NCBI GenBank assembly: GCA_945860325.1
Contig: CAMARL010000022.1
Span: 1-16,579 of the forward strand
Direction of reading: 5' to 3'
Length of the DNA: 16,579 nt
Origin: Spirosoma fluviale
Lineage (GTDB): Bacteria; Bacteroidota; Bacteroidia; Cytophagales; Spirosomataceae
The notes under the pieces are model-generated. The model ran no database searches. It was given only the letters and a program-made list of their open reading frames with translations, and had not been told where the DNA came from. Position numbers and translations under genes: made by a program. Of this stretch, positions 1 to 6,398 are shown piece by piece; position 1 is the stretch's first letter, and the number at the start of each line of letters is the position of its first letter.

Positions 1-758
1 TGATCCGTCCCAAAATAAGATAACTGCAAAAAGAAACCTCCAATAATTCCAGACCAAATATTATACCGATTATTTAAATCGAACTTCCAATCGATCAAAT
101 TGATCTTACCCATTTTTCCCGCAATATGTAAGGATTCTTTTAAGCCAACTTCCTCAGGTAGTTTGTAAATAATCAGGACTCCTGCCATGACCATGCCTGC
201 TAATACGACCGACATTTGCAGCATTTGCGTATAAGATATGGCCTTAGATCCGCCAAGAATGCAATAGGTAGTCACGATGGCCGCTGTAATGGCATTGGTC
301 CAGGTTAAGTCCCAGCCTAATAAAGTGGATAAAATAATGGAAGGAGCAGCGATCGTTACTCCCGTCGACAAAGCCCTTGGGATTAAAAACAATAAACTCG
401 TTAAGACTCGCGTTTTTGAATCAAATCTTTTTTCTAAAAATTGATACGCGGTATAAACTTTTAATTGGTAATAATGCGGAATGAAGGTAACTGACAAGAT
501 AATCATGGCGATGGGTAAGCCCAAGTAAAATTGGACAAAGCGCATGCCATCGGTGTAGGCTTGGCCCGGAGCTGATAAGAAGGTGATTGCCGAAGCCTGA
601 GTGGCCATGACCGACAACAATATGTGGTACCAAGGTAATTCTCGGTCGGCGAGTAAATAGCCTTTTAGCGATTGTTTGGCTTGTTTTCCTTGCCAACTCC
701 CATAAGCGACAATTCCGCCAATGGTTAAAATCAAAACGATCCAATCTAAATATTCCAT
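1..758 (-). CDS. Sodium:solute symporter (SSS/SLC5 family), N-terminal part, cut by window edge
   Basis: About 252 residues of a sodium-coupled solute carrier of the inner membrane are visible; the C-terminal half lies beyond the left edge. Reading starts at ATG 758 with MEYLDWIVLILTIGG, a first membrane span, and continues through several further hydrophobic segments. Family hallmarks are ATQASAITFLSAPGQA with DGMRFVQFYLGLP after it, the KVYTAYQFLEKRFD loop, and the FGTD motif at the cut edge, which is normally followed by Q in this family. The style resembles the SLC5 branch that holds iodide, vitamin and monocarboxylate carriers, but the substrate cannot be read from sequence. The start lies 3 bp after the stop of a 36-residue membrane protein, so the two are probably translated together from a promoter near 893-900. 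Confidence 0.9.
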   Translation of the reverse strand, partial: MEYLDWIVLILTIGGIVAYGSWQGKQAKQSLKGYLLADRELPWYHILLSVMATQASAITFLSAPGQAYTDGMRFVQFYLGLPIAMIILSVTFIPHYYQLKVYTAYQFLEKRFDSKTRVLTSLLFLIPRALSTGVTIAAPSIILSTLLGWDLTWTNAITAAIVTTYCILGGSKAISYTQMLQMSVVLAGMVMAGVLIIYKLPEEVGLKESLHIAGKMGKINLIDWKFDLNNRYNIWSGIIGGFFLQLSYFGTD

Positions 759-761
759 GTT

Positions 762-872
762 TTATTGAAATTGATTGGATATAATGATGAATATAACAAT
801 CACCGAAATGAGAAATACAATTAGGCCAATGTACCATTTACCCCAACGAGGATTTATTTCTTCAGATTCCAT
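762..872 (-). CDS. Small single-span membrane protein (36 aa) upstream of the symporter
   Basis: ATG at 872 opens a 36-codon frame beginning MESEEINPRWGKWYIG and ending in TAA at 764-762. A charged, cytosol-like N-terminus is followed by one strongly hydrophobic span (about residues 14-32, rich in I, V, L and F) and the short tail SNQFQ. It ends 3 bp before the symporter start and begins shortly after a good -7 box, so it is probably the first gene of a two-gene operon. I do not recognise a family. The tight coupling suggests a small accessory subunit of the transporter, by analogy with the small subunits that accompany some sodium symporters, but this is inference. It could also be a leader peptide with no independent job. 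Confidence 0.6.
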   Translation of the reverse strand: MESEEINPRWGKWYIGLIVFLISVIVIFIIISNQFQ

Positions 873-892
873 TATGGAGTGGTTTTGTTAGT

Positions 893-900
893 CAAATTTA
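893..900 (-). promoter_or_regulatory. Bacteroidota-type -7 box for the symporter operon
   Basis: On the minus strand this reads TAAATTTG, a full match to the Bacteroidota TAnnTTTG element. It would place the transcript start about 14 nt before the ATG at 872. The expected -33 TTG element is weak at best, so the call rests on the -7 box and its position. Confidence 0.5.
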
Positions 901-937
901 ATTCGGATTTTTCTTTATTCATAAATATATCAATCAT

Positions 938-969
938 TTTGGAATAGTTATTTTTGCTAATTACCTTTG
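938..969 (+). promoter_or_regulatory. Promoter of tRNA-Leu (-33 TTTG, -7 TACCTTTG)
   Basis: TTTG at 938-941 and TACCTTTG at 962-969 are separated by 20 bp, which matches the Bacteroidota sigma factor consensus (TTTG, about 19-20 bp, TAnnTTTG). The tRNA begins 13 bp after the -7 box. This is the best-formed promoter in the window, as expected for a stable RNA gene. Confidence 0.7.
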
Positions 970-982
970 CACTCCAAATTAC

Positions 983-1067
983 GCGGGCGTGGTGGAATTG
1001 GTAGACATACCAGACTTAGGATCTGGCGCCGCGAGGCATGGGGGTTCGAGTCCCTTCGCCCGTACCA
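983..1067 (+). tRNA. tRNA-Leu (anticodon UAG)
   Basis: An 85-nt class II tRNA. The acceptor stem pairs GCGGGCG (983-989) with CGCCCGT (1057-1063, one G-U pair at the end). It is followed by the discriminator A and an encoded CCA (1065-1067). The anticodon stem CCAGA/TCTGG encloses the loop CTTAGGA, with anticodon TAG at 1017-1019, which reads CUA and related leucine codons. The long variable arm with stem GCC/GGC around 1028-1037 and the T-arm with GTTCGAGTC are typical of tRNA-Leu. It is followed directly by a terminator and then by tig. Confidence 0.97.
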
Positions 1068-1074
1068 ATGGCAG

Positions 1075-1109
1075 GCCCTCAACACTCTTAAGGTTTTGGG
1101 GGCTTTTTT
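1075..1109 (+). terminator. Rho-independent terminator after tRNA-Leu
   Basis: GCCCTCAA (1075-1082) pairs with TTGGGGGC (1096-1103), with one G-U pair, and is followed by six T (1104-1109). It lies between the tRNA and trigger factor. Because no clear separate promoter is seen before tig, it may terminate only part of the transcripts. Confidence 0.8.
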
Positions 1110-1133
1110 AATAGAAATTTAAAATATAATCAT

Positions 1134-2474
1134 ATGAATATTTCACTCAACCACGCAAATGATTTACAAGGTCGTTTGTCAGTTGTTTTATCAGAGGCCG
1201 ATTATCAAGAAAAAGTTGATGCCAAATTAAAGGATTATCGCAAGAAGGCGAGCATAAAGGGATTTCGTCCTGGCATGGTGCCGACTGCATTAGTCAAAAA
1301 ATTATATGGGCAATCCGTTCTTGTCGAGGAAATCAATCATTTATTAGGTCATACAGTAAGTGATTATATCAAAGAAAATAAATTGAATTTAGTTGGCGAG
1401 CCACTTCCTGCGATTGAGGAAACGGATTCCATCGATTGGGAAAAAGATACGGAATTCACCTTTCATTATGATTTAGGATTCCATGGTGATTTCACCGTTG
1501 ATTTGTCGAAAATCAAATCACTTACCTCTTACGAAATCAAAGCTGAGAAAAAGGAAATAGAAGAGACGATTGAAAATCTTAAAAAGCAATTTGGAGAGCA
1601 AACACATCCAGATACGGTAGAAGATCGTGATTTAGTTTTTGGAACCTTTACGCAAGGGGATTGGGTGGAGAAGTCAGCTATTCCATTGCACGCAATTAAG
1701 GATAAGTCTAAGAAAATATTTTTGGGTGCCAAAAAAGACGATAGTTTGAAATTTGACATCGATAAGGTGTTTGTGGATGATAAATCATTGGCATTGGCTA
1801 CAGGCAAAAAGGAAGATGAAGTTTCTGATTTAAAAGGAGAAGTTACTTATGTGGTGGAAGATATTACTCGCCAAATTCCTTCAGAATTAAATGTGAAATT
1901 TTTTGATAAAGTGTTAGGCGCTGGAAAGGCCACAGATGAAAAAACTTTTAGAGAAGAGTTAGTTAAAATTGTGGATGAAAATTATAAGCGTGAAGCTAAT
2001 TATTTATTGAAAATAGATGCAGAGAAGGCTTTGTTGGATCAAATAAAAATAGATCTTCCAGATGCATTTTTAAAGACCTGGCTTATTCGTATCAATGAGG
2101 GTAAATTTACGGCTAATGATATCGAGAAAGATTTTGACAATGTGAAAAAGGACATTCGCTGGAATTTAATTAAGAATAGCGTAGCGGATAAATTTGAAGT
2201 CAAAGTAGAATATGCGGAGGTTGTAGAAAAAGCTAAAGATATGGTGCGTCAGCAATTTGGTGGTTATTTATCATCAGATCAGCCAGGCATCGAAGAAATG
2301 ATTGAAAAAATTGCGATGGGCTATTTAAGTGATAAGTCTAAATCAGATAATTTCATGAACCTATACAATCAAGCATTTGCCGATAAGGTGTCCAATGCGA
2401 TTGTAGAGAATATTTCTTTCAAAACTAGTAAAATAGATGTGGATAAATTTAAAGCAATAGCTGCCGCACTATAA
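1134..2474 (+). CDS. tig: Trigger factor, ribosome-associated chaperone
   Basis: This 446-residue protein would bind the ribosome near the exit tunnel and shield nascent chains. The N-terminal ribosome-binding domain carries the signature KGFRPGMVP (G43-P50), a close form of the family GFRxGxxP, followed by VKKLYGQSVLVEEIN. The middle region, about residues 145-260, is where a peptidyl-prolyl isomerase domain normally sits. It is divergent here, as is common in Bacteroidota, so isomerase activity is doubtful. The rest is a helical, charge-rich C-terminal chaperone domain ending FKAIAAAL. The ATG at 1134 has no Shine-Dalgarno, only an A/T-rich leader. It stands 66 bp after a tRNA, has its own terminator, and precedes clpP and clpX, a common chromosomal linkage. 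Confidence 0.95.
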   Translation: MNISLNHANDLQGRLSVVLSEADYQEKVDAKLKDYRKKASIKGFRPGMVPTALVKKLYGQSVLVEEINHLLGHTVSDYIKENKLNLVGEPLPAIEETDSIDWEKDTEFTFHYDLGFHGDFTVDLSKIKSLTSYEIKAEKKEIEETIENLKKQFGEQTHPDTVEDRDLVFGTFTQGDWVEKSAIPLHAIKDKSKKIFLGAKKDDSLKFDIDKVFVDDKSLALATGKKEDEVSDLKGEVTYVVEDITRQIPSELNVKFFDKVLGAGKATDEKTFREELVKIVDENYKREANYLLKIDAEKALLDQIKIDLPDAFLKTWLIRINEGKFTANDIEKDFDNVKKDIRWNLIKNSVADKFEVKVEYAEVVEKAKDMVRQQFGGYLSSDQPGIEEMIEKIAMGYLSDKSKSDNFMNLYNQAFADKVSNAIVENISFKTSKIDVDKFKAIAAAL

Positions 2475-2498
2475 GTTTTAAAAAGTTTTTTTAGGAAG

Positions 2499-2518
2499 CC
2501 CCGTTTTTGCGGGGTTTT
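2499..2518 (+). terminator. Rho-independent terminator after tig
   Basis: CCCCG (2499-2503) pairs with CGGGG (2510-2514) around a T-rich loop and is followed by TTTT. It lies 24 bp past the tig stop, which separates tig from the clpP transcript. Confidence 0.75.
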
Positions 2519-2579
2519 CTGTGAACTAACATAATGGTTTTTCGGTTAAGTGCATATCAATTTTTAACTCGAAAAATTG

Positions 2580-2587
2580 TAAATTTG
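2580..2587 (+). promoter_or_regulatory. -7 box upstream of clpP (TAAATTTG)
   Basis: Full match to TAnnTTTG, 19 bp before the clpP ATG and downstream of the tig terminator, so it is well placed to drive clpP-clpX. No convincing -33 TTTG is seen 17-23 bp upstream; the region there is only T-rich. Confidence 0.55.
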
Positions 2588-2606
2588 AATCTTAAATAAA
2601 AATATC

Positions 2607-3314
2607 ATGATTCCTAAGGATTTATCTGGAGAAGAGTTTCGTAAGTATGCCGTACATCATAGAGGTTTAAATGGCCTTGCTGTTGATCAATACATGAATA
2701 ATATTGGCGATCGCCCTATTCATCAAATTGAAGACATGACCCAGTACATCATTGAGGAGCGCCCCATGCGCTTTGCTCAAATTGATGTTTTCTCTAGGTT
2801 AATTATGGATCGTATTATATTTATGGGTGTGCCTGTGGATGACTATATGGCCAATATCATTGTGGCGCAATTGCTTTTTATGGAATCTACGGATGCCAAA
2901 AAGGACATCGTTATGTACATCAATAGCCCAGGAGGTTCCGTTTATGCAGGTTTAGGTATTTATGATACCATGAATTACATACGTCCAGATGTATCTACCG
3001 TTTGTACTTCATTGGCTGCTTCGATGGGTGCCGTACTTTTAGCGGGTGGAGCTGCCGGAAAACGTTCGGCTTTGGAACATGCTAGAATTATGATTCACCA
3101 ACCATCCGGTGGTGCGCAAGGACAGTCTCGTGACATCGAAATTACAGCTAGGGAAATTGTCAAGATACGTCAAGAATTATATGAAATTCTAGCTAAACAT
3201 TCAGGTAAATCATTTGAAGAAATTGAAAAAGATTCTGATCGAGATTATTGGATGAAATCAGAAGAAGCTAAAGCATACGGATTGATTGATGAGATTTTAA
3301 CTAGGACTGTCTAA
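2607..3314 (+). CDS. clpP: ATP-dependent Clp protease, proteolytic subunit ClpP
   Basis: A 235-residue serine peptidase that forms the tetradecameric chamber of ClpXP. The catalytic triad by alignment with E. coli ClpP is Ser139 (in AASMGA), His164 (in MIHQPSGG) and Asp213 (in DSDRD). The oxyanion-hole loop INSPGGS (105-111) and the handle helix QSRDIEITAREI are intact. The N-terminus is about 30 residues longer than in E. coli, with charged, non-signal sequence; it may be removed by self-processing, or the functional start could be Met30. Residues just before the catalytic Ser read TSLAAS rather than the E. coli type GQAAS. Its stop is 3 bp before clpX, so the two are one transcription unit. 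Confidence 0.96.
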   Translation: MIPKDLSGEEFRKYAVHHRGLNGLAVDQYMNNIGDRPIHQIEDMTQYIIEERPMRFAQIDVFSRLIMDRIIFMGVPVDDYMANIIVAQLLFMESTDAKKDIVMYINSPGGSVYAGLGIYDTMNYIRPDVSTVCTSLAASMGAVLLAGGAAGKRSALEHARIMIHQPSGGAQGQSRDIEITAREIVKIRQELYEILAKHSGKSFEEIEKDSDRDYWMKSEEAKAYGLIDEILTRTV

Positions 3315-3317
3315 TTC

Positions 3318-4559
3318 ATGGCAACTAAAAAAATTAATTGCTCTTTTTGTGGTCGTTCCAAAAATGAAGTGGGCATGTTATTGTCCGGAATAGAAGGTCA
3401 TATTTGCAACAATTGCTTACAACAAGGATACGAAGTTTTTAAAGAGGAATTAGGGTCAGAAGGGAAGGAAAAGACGTCTGATAAAAAGTTTGAATTAGTA
3501 AAACCCAAAGACTTAAAAGCTTATTTAGATGAGTATGTGATCGGGCAAGATGAAGCAAAAAAACATCTTTCTGTGGCCGTATACAATCATTATAAACGTT
3601 TGATGCAACCAGCGTCAAATGACGAAGTGAAGATTGAGAAGTCAAATATATTGATGGTAGGGGAGACCGGTACGGGAAAAACATATTTGGCCAGAACATT
3701 AGCCCAACGGCTTCAAGTGCCATTTTGTATTGCTGATGCTACCGTTATCACGGAGGCTGGATATGTAGGTGAGGATGTGGAAACTATTTTAACTAGGCTT
3801 TTACAGGCAGCTAATTATGATGTAGCTAAAGCGGAATGTGGCATAGTATTCATCGACGAGATTGATAAAATTGCTAGAAAATCTGATAATCCCTCAATTA
3901 CTCGAGATGTTTCTGGCGAGGGAGTCCAACAAGCTTTATTGAAATTATTGGAAGGTTCCATCGTAAATGTTCCACCTCAGGGGGGGCGTAAGCATCCGGA
4001 TCAAAAAATGATTGCAGTTAATACGGAAAATATCCTATTTATTTGTGGGGGTGCTTTTGATGGAATTGGAAGACATATTGCCAAAAGGTTGAATGCTCGA
4101 CCTATTGGTTTCTCAGGGGATGATACTTTTCATAAGTCTTTTGAACAAGATCAAATCATGAAATATGTTTCAGCTCAAGATTTAAAATCATTTGGTTTGA
4201 TTCCTGAATTATTAGGCCGACTTCCTGTGATTACTTATTTGAATCCTTTAGATAGTGTAGCCTTATTGTCTATATTAACTGAACCCAAAAATGCTCTTGT
4301 TAAACAGTATAGCAAGCTTTTTGATATGGAGGGCGTTAAATTAAGCTTTACTAAAGAGGCTTTGAGCTATTTAGTGGAACAGGCGATGCAATTTAAATTA
4401 GGAGCAAGAGGTTTAAGATCGATTATGGAAGCGATTATGAATGATGCGATGTATGAAATTCCATCTCAAGAAAATTTAAAGGATTTCAAGGTCGACTTAA
4501 CGTATGCTAAAACTAAGTTTGAACGTACTGTTTTTCATCAAATTGATCATGTCGCTTAA
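3318..4559 (+). CDS. clpX: ATP-dependent Clp protease, ATPase/unfoldase subunit ClpX
   Basis: A 413-residue AAA+ unfoldase that recognises, unfolds and threads substrates into ClpP. It begins with the four-cysteine zinc-binding domain (C8, C11, C30, C33) used for adaptor and substrate recognition. The AAA+ core shows Walker A GETGTGKT (115-122), the pore-1 loop GYVG (148-151), Walker B FIDE (D180, E181) and the pore-2 RKH (224-226). The ClpP-docking loop IGF (263-265) and a sensor-2 GARGLRS near residue 358 complete the set. All key residues are present and the length is normal. The ATG is 3 bp after the clpP stop. The last 11 bases overlap a tiny lipoprotein frame. Confidence 0.97.
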   Translation: MATKKINCSFCGRSKNEVGMLLSGIEGHICNNCLQQGYEVFKEELGSEGKEKTSDKKFELVKPKDLKAYLDEYVIGQDEAKKHLSVAVYNHYKRLMQPASNDEVKIEKSNILMVGETGTGKTYLARTLAQRLQVPFCIADATVITEAGYVGEDVETILTRLLQAANYDVAKAECGIVFIDEIDKIARKSDNPSITRDVSGEGVQQALLKLLEGSIVNVPPQGGRKHPDQKMIAVNTENILFICGGAFDGIGRHIAKRLNARPIGFSGDDTFHKSFEQDQIMKYVSAQDLKSFGLIPELLGRLPVITYLNPLDSVALLSILTEPKNALVKQYSKLFDMEGVKLSFTKEALSYLVEQAMQFKLGARGLRSIMEAIMNDAMYEIPSQENLKDFKVDLTYAKTKFERTVFHQIDHVA

Positions 4560-4635
4560 ATTTAAATTTTTAATCATTCCCTTTTTAATTTTTCTGAGTG
4601 TGAGCTCTTGCTCAAGCCAACACGTAGGTCATTAG
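4549..4635 (+). CDS. Putative tiny lipoprotein ORF between clpX and cmk, perhaps interrupted by an amber stop
   Basis: ATG at 4549, overlapping the clpX end by 11 bp, opens a 28-codon frame. It starts MSLKFKFLIIPFLIF and has a clear lipoprotein signal ending in the lipobox-like SVSSC, with Cys21 as the lipidation site. The mature part would be only eight residues (CSSQHVGH) before TAG at 4633-4635. The same frame stays open past the TAG for 17 more codons to TAA at 4687-4689, just 2 bp before cmk. That operon-like fit suggests an original protein of about 46 codons broken by a point mutation or a sequencing error. A genuine 28-residue lipoprotein is the alternative. I recognise no family. Confidence 0.4.
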   Translation: MSLKFKFLIIPFLIFLSVSSCSSQHVGH

Positions 4636-4691
4636 GGGCAATATGAAGCTCCCAGCGCTTGTTTTGAGGCCATTAATGCTTTTATTTAATT

Positions 4692-5381
4692 ATGTCGAAA
4701 AAAATAGTCATCGCATTAGACGGATTTTCTTCTTGTGGAAAAAGCACAACGGCTCGTCACGTAGCCGCTGTTTTGCATTATGCTTTTGTTGATTCTGGTG
4801 CTATGTATCGTGCGGTGGCCTTGTATTTTCATCGCAATGACATTTCTTTATTGGATATGAACCAAGTGGCCAATGCGCTACAAGAAATTGAAATAACTTT
4901 TGTTTTTAATCCTGCTAAACAATCTTCTGATACGTATTTAAATGGCGAAAATGTCGAGAGCGAAATAAGAATGATGTTTATTTCTGATATGGTTAGCCAA
5001 GTAAGTGCCCTGCCGATTGTTCGACATGCGATGGTGGCACTCCAACAAAAAATGGGGGAGAAAAAAGGGATTGTGATGGATGGCCGTGATATAGGTACCG
5101 TTGTTTTTCCAAAAGCGGAATTGAAAATATTTATGACTGCTGAACCTCATATACGTGCTCAAAGACGTAAGTTAGAGCTTTTGCAAAAAGGGGAAGATTT
5201 ACCATTGGAAGAAATTGTTGAAAATTTGCGTAAGCGTGATGAAATAGATTCGAATCGAAGTGAAGGCCCTTTAAAACGCGCTTTTGACGCGATTGATCTT
5301 GATACTTCTTTTAGGAGTATGGATGAACAAGTAGAGTTTGTTTTAGAACAAGTACGAAGAGTCCAACGTGAAATCAAATAA
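4692..5381 (+). CDS. cmk: Cytidylate kinase, (d)CMP kinase
   Basis: A 229-residue cytosolic kinase that phosphorylates CMP and dCMP with ATP, in pyrimidine nucleotide recycling. The P-loop GFSSCGKST (11-19) is followed by the CMP-binding DSGAMYRA (34-41), the SDMVSQVSALPIVR region (98-111) and DGRDIGTVVFP (130-140), all characteristic of Cmk. Length is typical. Later Arg-rich segments (RAQRRKLELL, RKRDEIDSNR) match the LID and catalytic arginines. No Shine-Dalgarno precedes the ATG. It sits 132 bp after clpX with a tiny lipoprotein frame between, and its last 14 bases overlap the next gene, so it appears to be part of the clpP-clpX transcript or just downstream of it. Confidence 0.95.
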   Translation: MSKKIVIALDGFSSCGKSTTARHVAAVLHYAFVDSGAMYRAVALYFHRNDISLLDMNQVANALQEIEITFVFNPAKQSSDTYLNGENVESEIRMMFISDMVSQVSALPIVRHAMVALQQKMGEKKGIVMDGRDIGTVVFPKAELKIFMTAEPHIRAQRRKLELLQKGEDLPLEEIVENLRKRDEIDSNRSEGPLKRAFDAIDLDTSFRSMDEQVEFVLEQVRRVQREIK

Positions 5382-6366
5382 ATTTATTTTGATTGTGGGC
5401 CATGGTTTGGCAGGGACAATATTGGCTCATCATGTACATCAACAAAATATTGAATTCCAGATCTGGGATTCTAGTTTTACGCATTTTACATCTTCAAATG
5501 CCGCAGGTGGTATTTTCAATCCGATTACAGGTCGAAAGCTAGAAACTACCTGGTTAGCTGATGAAATCTTTACGTACTTATTTCCCTATTATCAGGCGCT
5601 TGAAAAAAAACTAAATGCCTCCTTCTTTTTCCCGATGCCATTATTTCGGCCCTTTGCCAATTCAGAAATGGCTGATTGGTTGAACGCTCGGCGAGCCGAT
5701 ATCGACAATGAATTTTTGGATTGGAAATCAGAGGGGGTGTGGGTGAATAAATCTGGCTGGGTGGATGTGCCCCATTTATTACGTTCGTCTCAATTCTTTT
5801 TTAAGGAGATGGGTGTGTTTTTTGACAAGGAGTTTGTTGCCGGTCAATCAGATATTTCTACTTTTTCTCATGTCATCTTTTGTGAGGGATTTCATGGAAT
5901 GAAAAATCCATTGTGGTCATGTTTGAATTTTTTACCGGCTAAGGGAGAATTACTTAAAATTAAAACGGTTCAAGCAGATCCATCTTTCATCTTAAATAAA
6001 AATGGATTTTTGTTGCCAATTGGACAGGATTCATTTAAAGTAGGTGCAACTTATCGTTGGGATGAATTTGGATTTGAGCCTACGGTTTCTGCCCATGAGG
6101 AACTCAAAGATAAGTTGGCCCAATTCAAAGTAAACGAGTACCTTGAAATAGAAAAAATGGTAGGTATTAGACCAGCCACTCAAGATCGAAGGCCTTTTGT
6201 CGGCATGCATCCGGTAAAACCGGTCGGTATTTTTAATGGATTTGGCTCTAAAGGCGTTTCTTTAATTCCTTATTTTGCCAATGCATTTGTGAGAGAACTT
6301 CAAGGAAAAAAAATGGTTCATCCTGATGCATCAATTCGGCGATTTAATCATTTATTTTCCATTTAA
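5368..6366 (+). CDS. FAD-dependent oxidoreductase (DAO superfamily), substrate unknown
   Basis: A 332-residue flavoprotein of the D-amino-acid-oxidase-like superfamily. The N-terminal Rossmann motif is IVGHGLAGTILA (G11, G13, G16), the FAD ADP-binding site. AAGGIFNPITGRK around residue 50 resembles the flavin-proximal loop of MnmC/glycine-oxidase relatives. GIRPATQDRRPFVG (about 266-279) and NGFGSKGVSLIP (about 290-301) match the C-terminal FAD-binding strand-helix of the fold. No signal peptide or membrane span is seen, so it is likely cytosolic. Start is GTG at 5368, overlapping cmk by 14 bp, which implies translational coupling; the next in-frame ATG would remove the Rossmann motif. The reaction cannot be named, and an MnmC-like role in tRNA modification is only a possibility. 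Confidence 0.82.
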   Translation: MKSNKFILIVGHGLAGTILAHHVHQQNIEFQIWDSSFTHFTSSNAAGGIFNPITGRKLETTWLADEIFTYLFPYYQALEKKLNASFFFPMPLFRPFANSEMADWLNARRADIDNEFLDWKSEGVWVNKSGWVDVPHLLRSSQFFFKEMGVFFDKEFVAGQSDISTFSHVIFCEGFHGMKNPLWSCLNFLPAKGELLKIKTVQADPSFILNKNGFLLPIGQDSFKVGATYRWDEFGFEPTVSAHEELKDKLAQFKVNEYLEIEKMVGIRPATQDRRPFVGMHPVKPVGIFNGFGSKGVSLIPYFANAFVRELQGKKMVHPDASIRRFNHLFSI

Positions 6367-6371
6367 ATCGT

Positions 6372-6379
6372 TAAATTTG
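6372..6379 (+). promoter_or_regulatory. -7 box upstream of the 1028-residue outer-membrane protein (TAAATTTG)
   Basis: Full match to TAnnTTTG, 19 bp before the ATG at 6399, just past the stop of the preceding gene. The -33 element is not clear. The same box with the same 19-bp spacing occurs before clpP, which supports it. Confidence 0.45.
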
Positions 6380-6398
6380 ATTTTCTGATTTTCCCTCA

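Noticed and set aside
421..837. A 138-codon minus-strand frame over the symporter region
   Set aside because: It is out of frame with the real symporter, whose translation from 758 shows clear family motifs.
4560..4691. A possible regulatory RNA or promoter between clpX and cmk
   Set aside because: No TAnnTTTG box or strong hairpin is seen; the interval is better explained by the small lipoprotein frame.
5604..6313. Runs of eight A in the oxidoreductase gene (near 5604 and at 6306-6313), considered as transcriptional slippage sites
   Set aside because: The frame is intact across both, and no meaningful truncated product or stimulator is apparent. They are more likely simple A-rich Lys codons.
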